Of a stretch of 64,000 bases of DNA, positions 35,823-46,400 are shown piece after piece (position 1 is the stretch's first letter; the number at the start of each line of letters is the position of its first letter). Where the stretch lies: positions 20,316,297 through 20,380,296 of the forward strand of contig OY294068.1 in NCBI GenBank assembly GCA_958510875.1, read 5' to 3'. Origin of the DNA: Endomychus coccineus (Eukaryota; Arthropoda; Insecta; Coleoptera; Endomychidae). The translations under genes and the position numbers were made by a program. A model generated the notes under the pieces. The model searched no databases and was not told the DNA's origin. It saw only the letters and a program-made list of their open reading frames with translations.

Positions 35823-36078
35823 GGTATCTACAGGATTGTATGTGGTGAGTGCCCAATGGCCTATGTTGGGCAGACAGGTCGCAATTTCGAATCACGTTTC
35901 AAAGTACATATTTCTTCCGATCATAAGTCAGCAATCTTAGAATATATTGATATTCGAAATAATACAATAACAATAGATAATTTTGAAATCATTTATACTT
36001 GCAATAAAGGGAAGTCAATGAATCCGAATTCAATACACTTGATAGCCAATTGGACCTTAATTCCTCCTCACTACTAAA
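35823..36078 (+). pseudogene. Penelope-like GIY-YIG nuclease relic
   Basis: The plus frame begins GIYRIVCGECPMAYVGQTGR, with both nuclease signatures (GIY, YVG) and the CxxC-type cysteines common in these elements, then NFESRFKVHISSDHKSAILE with the conserved arginine. The rest (DNFEIIYTCNKG) is divergent, and the frame ends TAA at 36076-36078. Nothing of the reverse transcriptase is seen immediately upstream. Followed within 30 bases by a hammerhead-like motif, as expected for a Penelope 3' end. Confidence 0.75.
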
Positions 36079-36102
36079 TCTGCCTGTTGTTTCTATATTC
36101 AC

Positions 36103-36150
36103 TTGATGAATATGTAAAAGTCGAAACCGATCGTGTTTATTGAAAAATAA
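36103..36150 (+). ncRNA. Possible hammerhead-like motif after GIY-YIG relic
   Basis: TTGATGA (first base C changed to T) is followed by a short imperfect arm and GTCGAAACCGATC. The order box 1, arm, GAAAC matches the terminal-repeat ribozyme motifs in the other Penelope copies, but stem II is poor. Low confidence. Confidence 0.3.
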
Positions 36151-36199
36151 AATCTCTTGTGGAAATAATACAAAAGAAATTTGTTTTATTTCATTTTAT

Positions 36200-36630
36200 T
36201 AATTTGTCTTTCATATTTGCAATACGACCCGTTTGTAGAGGTATGAACAAGCTGGAAAACTGCTTATGCAACACCACTGATGAAGTTTCAGGAATTTACA
36301 AAATAGATTGTGCTCAAAAAACTAGAGGGAATATTCTTACTCAGTATAAAAAACCCAAAAAAAACTTTCTGCCCATATAAAGAAAAATATTGTTGAAAGA
36401 TCAGCGTTACCGAACACAATTTAAATACATGCCACGCCATTTCTCAAGGAAGTGTATCACCCTTGAAACACAGTAATGGCAAACATTTAGGAAGGAAACG
36501 TATACGCAAGAAAGCAATTTAATGAATTCAGATTTATCTCCAGCTGATGGTAAACCTTTATATAACCTACTAATTTCAAAAAGTGTTTGAGCAGGCACAT
36601 TTTGATTACTAATTTAGTTTACCCTACTTG
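36200..36630 (+). pseudogene. Second Penelope relic in tandem
   Basis: The frame RGMNKLENCLCNTTDEVSGIYKIDCAQ gives the linker between reverse transcriptase and nuclease and the GIY signature; the YIG half is degraded. A later piece, IKKNIVERSALPNT, resembles the end of the nuclease. Bases 36450-36615 match 10340-10500 in direct orientation, defining a dispersed 3' segment of this family. Confidence 0.55.
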
Positions 36631-36982
36631 GTAGCTGTAAGGACCTAAGTGCTTCGCGTCGTGCTCTCAAACTCGTTGCGCGTGCTTTAAAGACTCACTT
36701 ATACACTTATATCATAATATATTATTTCACGGTGAAAACAGAAATGTTTCACGTATCAATAGGGATACAAAATTGTTTATTTGACAGTTGGACAATATAG
36801 TTATTTTTGTATTGAGTACGTGGAATTAGTGTTTTTGAAATGTCATATGAGATTGTTAATTCATTCGAATGTGTCATTGAGAAACGAATTCCACAAAACG
36901 AAATACAAAAAACATTTTCTGCACTATTATATATAAAAATTCTCGGGAAATAGGTCACAATAACACTTTGTTTTAACTATTC

Positions 36983-37024
36983 GTCTTTACGTACGTTTCG
37001 GTCTCACGACCATCATCAGAAGAC
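36983..37024 (-). ncRNA. Hammerhead-like ribozyme motif, minus Penelope copy
   Basis: On the minus strand: GTCTT, CTGATGA, T, GGTC-GTGA-GACC (stem II with a GTGA tetraloop), GAAAC, GTACGTA, AAGAC. GTCTT and AAGAC are complementary and form stem I; stem III would be only about two pairs, which suggests a dimeric action as described for Penelope hammerheads. One unpaired T lies between CTGATGA and stem II. Confidence 0.65.
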
Positions 37025-37434
37025 TCACTATGTCTAAAAAGGGGGTTTATTAAAACTAATTATAGCACAAGCGTCCAAATCGCACAATTTAACTTCAATT
37101 AAAAGAGCCCACGCCGTCGAAACGAACAGAACCACGAATAATCGAGATTGTATCGTCAGAATTAATGTATAAAAATTATTTTTTTTTGTAGTAAGAATCC
37201 GCTATTCAGTAATATTATTAAAATATATGAGTGCATATTGATTGGTATTCTCACAACAAATGAGAAGAACGAAGTTATTTGTCAAGTATCTACTTTCGAA
37301 ACCAGATGTGTAGGATTTATGACAAGGCACTTAAGAAAGGTTTCAGACCTGTACTGGGAAATAACTATTACGAATTCTTCCTAAAAACATTTTCTACACT
37401 TATAAAGACGTATGTAAGAATTTGCAAGAGATTA

Positions 37435-38768
37435 TTTAATCAAATTAGTATAAATATGACTTAGATTTTGTGTGTCTACCCTATGATTTACAGATTTGGG
37501 GTCCCGTTTTATGTGAATCATCTCCAGGATAGATCTTTTATAATAATTGGTTTCCTTAGTTAAGATATTAACATTTTTGTAATCAAATTGATGGTTATAA
37601 TCAAAGCAATGCTTAGCAAGGGCGGTGGAATTTTCTAAGTTGTTATTTCTTGTGCTATATTTATGGCCGTACATTCTTTTTTGTAAATATTGTTTAGAGA
37701 TTCCAGTATAGGTTCCATCACAATCTAAACAATTCAATTTATACACTGTGTGGGTTTGTTTATCTTTGGGTATTAACGGTTTTAGATTTGAGAAATATTT
37801 CCCAACACAGTTAGTAGGTTTATGCGCAACATTTATATCATACTTCTTCAAACATTTTTTGATTTTCTCTGAGGTCTCCGGAATGTAAGGTAGAGTTATA
37901 AAATTGTCTGTATTACCTTTTATGTTATTTTTATTAGACGAATCATTATAGATTTTGTTTATTCTTTCTTTAATGATAGGATTGAAAAAAGTTTTTGGGT
38001 AGCCATTCAATTCTAGTGTAGTATGAACAATTTTTAAATTTTTGGGGCGGTCATCTGCGTGGGACAATTTTATCGCGCGATCTGTAAGGCTGTTTTTGAG
38101 ACTTTTTTTATAACAAGCTGGTGCAACGGAATTGAAGTGAAGATAACGTTGAGACCATACTTCTTTAGTAAACCAAGAGGTTTTTATTTTTCCATCAGCA
38201 TCATGCCTAATGTTCATATCTAGGAAATTTATGTTATTGTTTAATTCTATTTCACAAGTGAATTGAAGTTTACAGTGAAAATTGTTAAATTTATCAATTA
38301 CATATTGAATTTTATCGTTGGGAACACACATAAGGCAATCGTCTACATACCGTTTAAAGAATACAGGCCGAAAATCTAATGAACTCATAACAGATTCCTC
38401 TAGGCACTCCATAACGAGGTTAGCAATGGTAGCTGAAATAGGAGATCCCATTGCTGTGCCGAATATTTGTCCAAAAAATTGCTCACCATACTGAAAGTAT
38501 GTGCATCCTAAACAAAATTTTACAGCATTTATAAATTCCAATTGATCTAGAGGTGTGTGGTTTTTAATCTCTGCCCAACGTTTTTTGATGCTATTCAATG
38601 CCAAAACAACAGGTATATTTGTAAATAAAGAAACAACGTCCAAGGAAATCAGTTGATGGCTTACGGGTACGGATTGATTTTTTATAAATTCATTAAAGTG
38701 CCATGAATCTTTTACATAGAATTCATTTTTTCCTATTATATTATTGATAGATTTTGATAGAAATTTTG
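37435..38768 (-). pseudogene. Penelope-like reverse transcriptase/GIY-YIG ORF, 5'-truncated
   Basis: This is the longest transposon frame in the window. From the leucine-aspartate start of the long frame: DVVSLFTNIP is motif A (catalytic D), TAMGSPISATIANLVME is motif B (residues about 63-79) and YVDDC (99-103) is the catalytic motif C. The thumb follows, with NINFLDMNI and HADDRPKN. From about residue 298 a GIY-YIG nuclease follows: HTVYKLNCLDCDGTYTG, an arginine in YLQKRMYGHK, and the glutamate in RSILEMIHIK. The YIG tyrosine-glycine pair reads YTG. The frame is open from about 38768, but motifs 1 and 2 of the reverse transcriptase are absent because the copy stops at the palindrome centre. 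No start methionine, so it is not autonomous. Confidence 0.85.
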
Positions 38769-38770
38769 AT

Positions 38771-40301
38771 ATCAGTACAAAACAACATGAATAAATTGAT
38801 AAATAAATGGCATAAGAATAAGATAATCCCTATTGAATTAAAAAATAAATTAATTTGCCATAATGGGCTAGCACCTTATATCTATGGGCTTCCCAAACTG
38901 CATAAAAATGATATACCTCTAAGACCCATTGTTAGTAATATTGGAGCGCCCACTTACAAATATCAAAATTTCTATCAAAATCTATCAATAATATAATAGG
39001 AAAAAATGAATTCTATGTAAAAGATTCATGGCACTTTAATGGATTTATAAAAAATCAATCCGTACCCGTAAACCATCAACTGATTTCCTTGGACGTTGTT
39101 TCTTTATTTACAAATATACCTGTTGTTTTGGCATTGAATAGCATCAAAAAACGTTGGGCGGAGATTAAAAACCACACACCTCTAGATCAATCGGAATTTA
39201 TAAATGCTGTAAAATTTTGTTTAGAATGCACATACTTTCAGTATGGTGAGCAATTTTTTGGACAAATATTCGGCACTGCAATGGGATCTCCTATTTCAGC
39301 TACCATTGCTAACCTCGTTATGGAGTGCCTAGAGGAATCTGTTATGAGTTCATTAGATTTTCGGCCTGTATTCTTTAAACGGTATGTAGACGATTGCCTT
39401 ATGTGTGTTCCCAACGATAAAATTCAATATGTAATTGATAAATTTAACAATTTTCACTGTAAACTTCAATTCACTCGTGAAATAGAATAAAACAATAACA
39501 TAAATTTCCTAGATATGAACATTAGGCATGATGCTGATGGAAAAATAAAAACCTCTTGGTTTACTAAAGAAGTATGGTCTCAACGGTATCTTCACTTCAA
39601 TTCCGTTGCACCAGCTTGTTATAAAAAAAAGTGTCATAAACAGCCTTACAGATCGCGCGATAAAATTGTCCCACGCAGATGACCGCCCCAAAAATTTAAA
39701 AATTGTTCGTACTACACTAGAATTGAATGGCTACCCAAAAACTTTTTTCAATCCTATCATTAAAGAAAGAATAAACAAAATCTATAATGGTTCGTCTAAT
39801 AAAAATAACATAAAAGGTAATACAGACAATTTTATAACTCTACCTTACATTCCGGAGACCTCAGAGAAAATCAAAAAATGTTTGAAGAAGTATGAAATAA
39901 ATGTTGCGCATAAACCTACTAACTGTGTTGGGAAATATTTCTCAAATCTAAAACCGTTAATACCCAAAGATAAACAAACCCACACAGTGTATAAATTGAA
40001 TTATTTAGATTGTGATGGAACCTATACTGGAATCTCTAAACAATATTTACAAAAAAGAATGTACGGCCATAAATATAGCACAAGAAATAACAACTTAGAA
40101 AATTCCACCGCCCTTGCTAAGCATTGCTTTGATTATAACCATCAATTTGATTACAAAAATGTTAATATCTTAACTAAGGAAACCAATTATTATGAAAGAT
40201 CTATCCTGGAGATGATTCACATAAAACGGGACCCCAAATCTGTAAATCATAGGGTAGACACACAAAATCTAAGTCATATTTATACTAATTTGATTAAATA
40301 A
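38771..40301 (+). pseudogene. Penelope-like reverse transcriptase/GIY-YIG, plus copy with several breaks
   Basis: The first segment (38754-38987 frame) reads [17 protein letters not shown] and [13 protein letters not shown], the early reverse transcriptase motifs missing from the minus copy. A frameshift near 38957, a stop at 39488-39490 (TAA where the minus copy has leucine) and another shift near 39630 in a run of A split the rest. Otherwise 39089-39490 and 39606-40301 match the minus copy almost residue for residue, including motif A, TAMGSPIS, YVDDC and the whole nuclease. The copy is 5'-truncated and dead. Confidence 0.9.
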
Positions 40302-40710
40302 TCTCTTGCAAATTCTTACATACGTCTTTATAAGTGTAGAAAATGTTTTTAGGAAGAATTCGTAATAGTTATTTCCCAGTACAGGTCTGAAACCTTTCTT
40401 AAGTGCCTTGTCATAAATCCTACACATCTGGTTTCGAAAGTAGATACTTGACAAATAACTTCGTTCTTCTCATTTGTTGTGAGAATACCAATCAATATGC
40501 ACTCATATATTTTAATAATATTACTGAATAGCGGATTCTTACTACAAAAAAAAAAAAATTTTTTATACATTAATTCTGACGATACAATTTCGATTATTCG
40601 TGGTTCTGTTCGTTTCGACGGCGTGGGCTCTTTTAATTGAAGTTAAATTGTGCGATTTGGACGCTTGTGCTATAATTAGTTTTAATAAACCCCCTTTTTA
40701 GACATAGTGA

Positions 40711-40752
40711 GTCCTCTGATGATGGTCGTGAGACCGAAACGTACGTAAAGAC
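40711..40752 (+). ncRNA. Hammerhead-like ribozyme motif, plus Penelope copy
   Basis: GTCCT, CTGATGA (40716-40722), T, GGTC-GTGA-GACC, GAAAC, GTACGTA, AAGAC. It differs from the minus copy by one base in stem I (GTCCT instead of GTCTT), which introduces a C-A mismatch. Confidence 0.6.
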
Positions 40753-40978
40753 GAATAGTTAAAACAAAGTGTTATTATGACCTATTTCCCGAGAATTCTT
40801 ATATATAATTCATACTGGGTCAAGAATCTTATTATTTTCTGCACTACTGTCACTTGCTCTGTCATTACTTTTTTCAGGACGAAGGAAATAATAGGTTCAC
40901 ATATCGATAGAGATGAAAAAAAGTTAACTTTTTCTGACAGTTGTATAAAAAACTATTTTTAGTGAGTAAGGGTGATGG

Positions 40979-41172
40979 TTTCTATTCTCAGGGTTATAGT
41001 GTATCGAAAGTATCTACTCTTTTATAGTCTATGTTCAGGATTATGAAGAACTGAAGTCATATTTTGGAATACGATTGTTTCTATTCTTAGTGTTATAGTG
41101 GTGTATCCAGTGTCTACTCTTCTATAATTTATGCTAAAGATTATCAAGAAGTGAAGTCATATTGTGAAATAT
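40979..41172 (+). repeat. Two tandem units of about 97 bp
   Basis: TTCTATTCTCAGGGTTATAG...GAAGTCATATTTTGG is repeated directly as TTCTATTCTTAGTGTTATAG...GAAGTCATATTGTG with scattered substitutions. Confidence 0.75.
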
Positions 41173-41500
41173 TGCGAGATTAGGCTGAGCCATAAGTTGT
41201 CTTCCGTTTCTAGTTGTAGTTAATCGTGTTTCATCTTTATGAAGGAATAGTGGCTACATTTTGAGGCGAGATCAATTACTTACAAACGAACTGTTGATAT
41301 TTCGATAAATAAACTGATACATATACTTTATGAGTATAAAATTATTCAATGAAAATATCACGAGCTTATAAAATAGCCATTTAAGAGTACGTTTTCATTA
41401 TCATAATGACAGTGTTCTAATCTTTATGCTCTCAGTTAATGAATGTTTTATGTTAACTATGAATTGTTGGATTCGTAGAAGAAAATGAATACATAAGTAC

Positions 41501-41710
41501 CTGTTGCTTAGATATGCTTTTGGTAGTAGCATTGCGACCGGTTTTGAAGTGAAGGCGTCGCAGGGCTGAAGTGGCAGTGCTGATAAGATCGTCGGGTGGT
41601 CGGGGTGAACGTGGGCCCGACTGCGAGTTAACTGTCATTCTAGAGGGGCGCGGACTGGAATTGGAGCTGGAACACGTGCTGCCGACACCACTACTGTCGG
41701 GGGCCACACA
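41501..41710 (-). CDS. Coding exon of the RGK-like gene
   Basis: Minus-strand exon of exactly 70 codons, phase 0 at both ends. Acceptor TTTGTTACAG, donor CAG|GTACTT. The product starts CVAPDSSGVGSTCSSSNSSP and holds PRSPRPPDDLISTATSALRR, then LHFKTGRNATTKSISKQQ, which continues as SQQNVPK in the next exon 13.1 kb downstream. It is serine/proline-rich with SP sites and a short helical stretch. The matching phase-0 junction, strong splice sites and clear GC rise against an AT-rich surrounding support a real exon. I cannot see the exon that precedes it. Confidence 0.88.
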
Positions 41711-42600
41711 CTGTAACAAATAATCATTATTTCACTAATGCTATAATAGAAAATGTAGTTTTCAATATTGTACACAACTTTAACTTCCAAATTGATTGAA
41801 ATGTCTACGTAATTTGGTTTGCTAATATAACGTTATTTTGAATTGGAATCCCTACGAATACTACCTATTTAGTTTGTATAGAGTATTCTGTATATGAGGT
41901 ATTACAGTGATTCTCGATTGATTGATGAACTACTTAGATATATTTAAGAACTGCAATCAATTAACAATTTGCGAATTCGCTGTTCTGCCGGTTTTATCTG
42001 CAGTTCATTAGATTGTTGGGTCATTATCATTGCAGCTATATTTGTACACATATCTTCGAAGAAAAATCAAGCGGCCTCAGATATTGTGACCATACCGGCC
42101 ACCTGAACGCTTTGGGAGCCTTATTGGTCTGTTGGCCATTTACAGATATTCGAATATGGTCACAACGATAGATGTTGGCTTGATACGAAGAAACTTGATT
42201 GCAATGGGATAACATATAATGATGAGGAGGGTATGGAAAAATAGCGAATTTAATCGATCTCATCGATTCTCATAAAACTGTATCAAAATAGACTCTCATT
42301 GATGAGAAATTCAATTCTACAATAGTGCTCTTCTCGGTATTGCGAGGGCTTCAGAATCGAAGAATAATTGTACTCTCACTTTAACAATGATTCTTGACCC
42401 AGGTATAAATTATATATAGAATAGAATAGAATATAATATTTCATTTATTCAGAAACCAATTTACACAACTGGAAAGGACACGTCATATTGAATAATAAAA
42501 AGTGGCATTTACAATCATAAAGTTAGATTATGAAGTTGCAAAGAGGTACAAAACTAGAATTGATAAAATGTAGACATCATAACAATGATACTACAATTTA
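41711..42600. other. Intron upstream of exon, no recognised gene
   Basis: AT-rich; a short ATAGA/ATAGAATAGAAT microsatellite-like patch occurs at about 42416-42440. No coding recognised. Confidence 0.4.
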
Positions 42601-42649
42601 GACATACTAAAATTTTGAGGACAATTTAGACATACTAAAAATTTAATTT

Positions 42650-43340
42650 TTTTTGGTTCATGTATTCATCCACAGTATAAAACGCATGCTTGAGAAGCAT
42701 GGTTTTAACCATCGACATATACATATGGACTGCGCGTGGCAATGATAAGCGCGGGTAGTGCCGGCGTGAGAGAGGGGAAAACGAAGAGGACTAATACTGT
42801 CTTTATCTACTTTATCTATCGCGTTTCTATTGGCCGAAGCGTTGCCATGGAAATGCAACATGACTGTAGCTAGTACGTATACGTCCCGAGCCGATAGATA
42901 AAGACAGTATTAGTCCTCTTCGTTTTCCCCTCTCTCATGCCGGCACTACCCGCGCTTATCATTGCCACGCGCAGTCCATATGTATATGTCGATGGTTTTA
43001 ACTGATGACTTGAACTTTCGCAATTCCAGAGTTTTTATATTTTCAGGCAAATAATTAAATAGTTTGATGCCTTTATAGGAAGTGGCTTTTTCATATTTAC
43101 AAGTATTATGTATTTTGATGGCTAATGCTGACTCCTGCCTAGTCTCGTAAGAATGATAGTTGGCATTTGTTTTGTAGTTGTCCAAATTATTTCTCATTGT
43201 TACTAGGCATTTATAGATATAGATGCTGAGGAATCTCATCAATTTGCTTGATATAAAAGTAGGTCGACAGGAATCCCTTCTTCCCATGCTGAACATTAGT
43301 CTAATCACTCGCTTTTGAGAGACGAGAACTCGCAGGTGGT
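42650..43340 (-). pseudogene. Non-LTR reverse transcriptase C-terminus, split by a MITE
   Basis: The minus frame from about 43340 gives VLVSQKRVIRLMFSMGRRDS, CRPTFISSKLMRFLSIYIYK, then YHSYETRQES and KGIKLFNYLPENIKTL followed by RKFKSSVKT. This is the post-YADD tail of CR1/Jockey elements (QKR.IR.I.....RDSC...F....IL....IYI, then H.Y.TR, LFN.LP..I). The frame is cut by the 285 bp MITE at 42710-42994 and resumes on its other side as MLLKHAFYTVDEYMN, the normal end of such proteins. Confidence 0.85.
42710..42994. mobile_element. 285 bp hAT-type MITE, 100 bp inverted repeats, 8 bp duplication
   Basis: The arms 42710-42809 and 42895-42994 are inverse copies with a single mismatch (CCGGCGTGAG versus CCGGCATGAG). 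The ends are CATCGACATATACATATGG. GTTTTAAC flanks it at 42702-42709 and 42995-43002, an exact 8 bp target duplication as made by hAT or P-type transposases; ends starting CA and finishing TG favour hAT. It has no coding capacity. Removing the insert and one duplication restores the reading of the host retrotransposon tail. Confidence 0.93.
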
Positions 43341-43342
43341 TT

Positions 43343-44170
43343 ATTGAGCTCGCGGGGAATATATCACACTAATATGCTTATTATTTTCATCTGTACCTAC
43401 GTTCCAGGCTCACGATCATCATCAGGAGACGTATCAATGTCTTAAACGGGATTTTTAAAAACTAATTGTAACAAACACAAAGCGTCTTTATCGCACCACC
43501 TTCAATTAAAAATGCCCACATCGCCGGAACATACAGAAACACGAGTAAGCAAAATGTTAACACATTAAAGTCTTGAGTTTATGAATATGTGTCAAGAATC
43601 CATTGCTTAGCAATTTTCTCATAATATTCGAAGTCATTTCAAGCACGGTTTGAATACGACTGAAACCAAAAAATGTAACGCTGAAGTATTCACTTTCTAA
43701 CCAGAAGATTTTTGAGTTCATTGAAAAGGGTTTTCAGACCTTATTAGAAATATTGCTACTTGAGCATTCTATCTTAAATATACTCTGGTACGAAAGTGGA
43801 TACTTGAACGTTATATTTTTTGGTTTTAGTCGTTTACAGACTTTGTTTCACATGAGTTCGTATATTATAACAAAATTGCAAGCAGCGGATTCTTGATTAT
43901 TCATATACTTAAAACATTAATGTTTCACAGTTTCGATTATTCGTGTTATTGTTCATTTTGGCGATGTGGGCATTTTAAATCAAAATTGGTGCAATAAGGA
44001 CGCCTTGTGCTAATACAATTAGTTTCAAGAAATCCCGTTTCAGAGATAATACGTCTTCTGATGACGATCGTGAGATCGAAACGTACGTAAAGACGAAAAT
44101 AATAAGCATATGTGTTAGTGTGACCTATTTCCCGAGAATTTATATATAATTTACTCTAACTGTAATTTTC
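43343..44170. mobile_element. Solo Penelope 3' ends, inverted pair
   Basis: Two inverted copies of the 3' region of the same family as the 36927-40833 element meet around 43750. Blocks shared with that element include GTGTGACCTATTTCCCGAGAA, ACGTACGTAAAGACG, CGTTTCGG/GATCGAAACG and the GTTCATTTTGGCGATGTGGG region. No protein-coding part remains. The left copy is more decayed than the right one. Confidence 0.8.
44053..44094 (+). ncRNA. Hammerhead-like ribozyme motif, best preserved
   Basis: GTCTT, CTGATGA (44058-44064), C, GATC-GTGA-GATC, GAAAC (44078-44082), GTACGTA, AAGAC. Stem I is fully complementary and can be lengthened by an outer C-G pair; stem II has four pairs closed by the classic GTGA loop. 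One extra base (C here, T elsewhere) separates the first box from stem II. The inverted partner at 43395-43445 has GGAAC instead of GAAAC and is decayed. Confidence 0.65.
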
Positions 44171-44199
44171 CCTTCCGATCGCTTCGTCAGATTAGTTAG

Positions 44200-46165
44200 G
44201 AGGTTGGAATAGTTTTTCGAAATCTGGAGTAGACAGTGCTATCTTTTTGTCTTGACCGTCCAGTCTACCAAGAGATTTGTATAAAATAACAGATAAATAA
44301 AAATACTGGTTTTCTGGATTATGTAGCGATTTTCTAGTATCGTCCAGGGATCATGGTAGAAACCACCTCGCACAATTCAATATATAATTTTTCCATTTCT
44401 AGTTAATCGTTTGATTCCTTCAAATTATTTCCATCCGCTATTTACCACTGGAAATTATAATCAACGAAGTCTTGTAATATTTGGATAATATCCAGATAAC
44501 GTATTTATATAATATTATATTATTGTTTCAGGCGTGCTTAGGGAATGATTCATTCAACTTTGGAGGAACAATCCAAAATCTGTTTTATGAGTGAATGTAT
44601 ATATTGATAGTTACAGTCTAATTTTTTCGACATAATATAAATATTATTAGTTCTCTAGAAAGAAACTTGACAGTATATTATTTCAAAATAAAATACCATT
44701 AATTTTATTTCCTGGCACCATTAAAGAGCTTCAAAACAAAATTGGTTTTTATTGTGGGAAATCCGAATGCTGCTGGTGATCACGTAAGATATAAAATAGA
44801 TCATAATATAACCCAAAAATATATTTCCAAGAAAACACGATGTCTGCGCTGTCCCATTTATTCGTAAAGTACAGACGAATTTAACAGTTATATCAATATT
44901 CAGAATATTTTTCAGGAATCATGCCAGGTGCTTGACATTGATGGATATGAATGAGTGAAGAAAATTCCTAGGATCTGTATCATCATCAAAATTTTCCGTA
45001 TACCATCCGATGAAGATGGGGAGGTCGAGACAATCTAGCAAGAATTTGAAATCTATTACAGTTCAATGCAATCAAAACTCAAGCTCAAATTTTCTAGGAA
45101 GGCGAATCTCACAATCCATTACGAGTGCTTGAAAAATGAAACGAGAAATGATTTATTTGGTCAAAACTTATTTTATCGCTCATCAGAATCTTTCCTTGTG
45201 GGCCGAAATACTTTGTCTAACGTTGTTCTAATTTTTCGATCCCTTTCAAATAATACGATTTTGCCAATCCTTCAAAATAGGCGTTTGTTTCTGTGATGAG
45301 CTCATCGTTGGAGTCATTGCTCGGCAGAGAGAGATTTGGCTCTCCAAGTTTGGAAATAGATAAAAATCTCAGGGGGCCAAATGCGTCCACTTTCGCTTCA
45401 AATCGGCGTCATATCGATCCAACAGCTCTGCATAATATACTTCGATGATCGGTTCACCCTTTTCAAGGTAATCGATTTGGATAACATCGTGTGCATTGTG
45501 TATAGCTAGTTCAAAATTTATAGTGACCGTTTTCGGCTTGTAACGAAATCATCTTTCCCTCAGATATTACCTAATTTTGAAAGATATTCTCATAAGTGGT
45601 TTTATGCTTATTTGCAATAGGAAATACGCAAGCGGAATACAACGCCTATTTTTTAGACCATGAATTATAAAAAATTGTTAAAGAAACTTAGGCTATATAG
45701 AAATTTACCATCCATAAATACAGTTCCCATGTCGCATGGGAATTTCAGATTGGTTGAGCATGAAAACACAACTGGTCAAATGTATCTTCGTCAAATTGTA
45801 AACAACTTCCTTTCTGCCTGCATTGCTAACTATCGCTGTAAGCAATTCATCTTCGATAGAATTATTGTGCTGTAGAAAATGGTTCTCCATCACTATGTCG
45901 TCATTCTCCATTCTCTACAGTTTCGCCTCACTCTTTGTTTTATCATTTGTCTTTGAACAACGTCACTTCTTTTTCCCACATGTTGCGATACAATCAAGTC
46001 GGAACTTGTTATTTTGTACAAATAGCAACTTTTTCCCTATTTCACTGTACATCTCAAAACTACTCATTTCAAAAATAATTTGCTATAATTTAGATTTGTC
46101 AGTAAACAAAAATTCCTCATTATATGTCAAATTTAGCAATTCTTTTTGCAGGACAGGTAACCCCA
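44200..46165. other. No recognised gene
   Basis: AT-rich. Minus-strand frames at 45700-45910 may be the tail of the reverse transcriptase relic that follows, but without a diagnostic motif. Confidence 0.4.
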
Positions 46166-46400
46166 TAAATTTGGTACCTAGTTTATCTCAGAAGGAATGG
46201 GGTTTGCTTCTTATCCTTCATCGTTCCAAGTTATAGGATATATGAAGATGTCATCAGCTTACATAAAAACTAATTCATTATTAATGAATGATGAAAGTTC
46301 ATTATTTAATAAAATGAATAGCAGGGACCTATAATAGAGCCGCCTTGTCCAACGATAATTTCCAAGTTGTAATCATGTGACCTAGCATATTTAACCTGAT
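46166..46400 (-). pseudogene. Non-LTR reverse transcriptase relic, motif B-C
   Basis: The minus strand reads VGQGGSIIGP, then after a one-base shift LFILLNNELSSFINNELVFM, a stop, ADDIFIYPI. This is the GVPQGS.LGP.LF.L.INDL....(F/Y)ADD.K.Y region of a Jockey/CR1-type reverse transcriptase, with the catalytic ADD retained. The surrounding frames are lost. Confidence 0.6.

Larger units (their letters stand above)
36927..40833. mobile_element. Head-to-head Penelope pair with 13 bp target duplication
   Basis: The 13-mer ATTTTCTGCACTA flanks the unit at 36914-36926 and 40834-40846. Between them, two 5'-truncated copies of one element face each other: the minus copy runs from about 38770 down to 36927 and the plus copy from about 38771 to 40833. 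The arms are inverted repeats of about 1.84 kb with a 190 bp unique centre (38771-38959) that belongs to the plus copy. Differences are few: 3 in the first 133 residues and 5 in the last 215 by my comparison of the frames. It lies in the 13.1 kb intron of the RGK-like gene. Confidence 0.9.

Noticed and set aside
37135..37464. Small frames MSSIYFRNQMCRIYDKALKK and its mirror at 40269-40454
   Set aside because: They occur in the 3' non-coding part of both Penelope copies and overlap the nuclease end antisense; no domain.
45823..46236. 137-codon plus-strand frame
   Set aside because: It runs antisense to a minus-strand region with reverse transcriptase traces and has no motif of its own.
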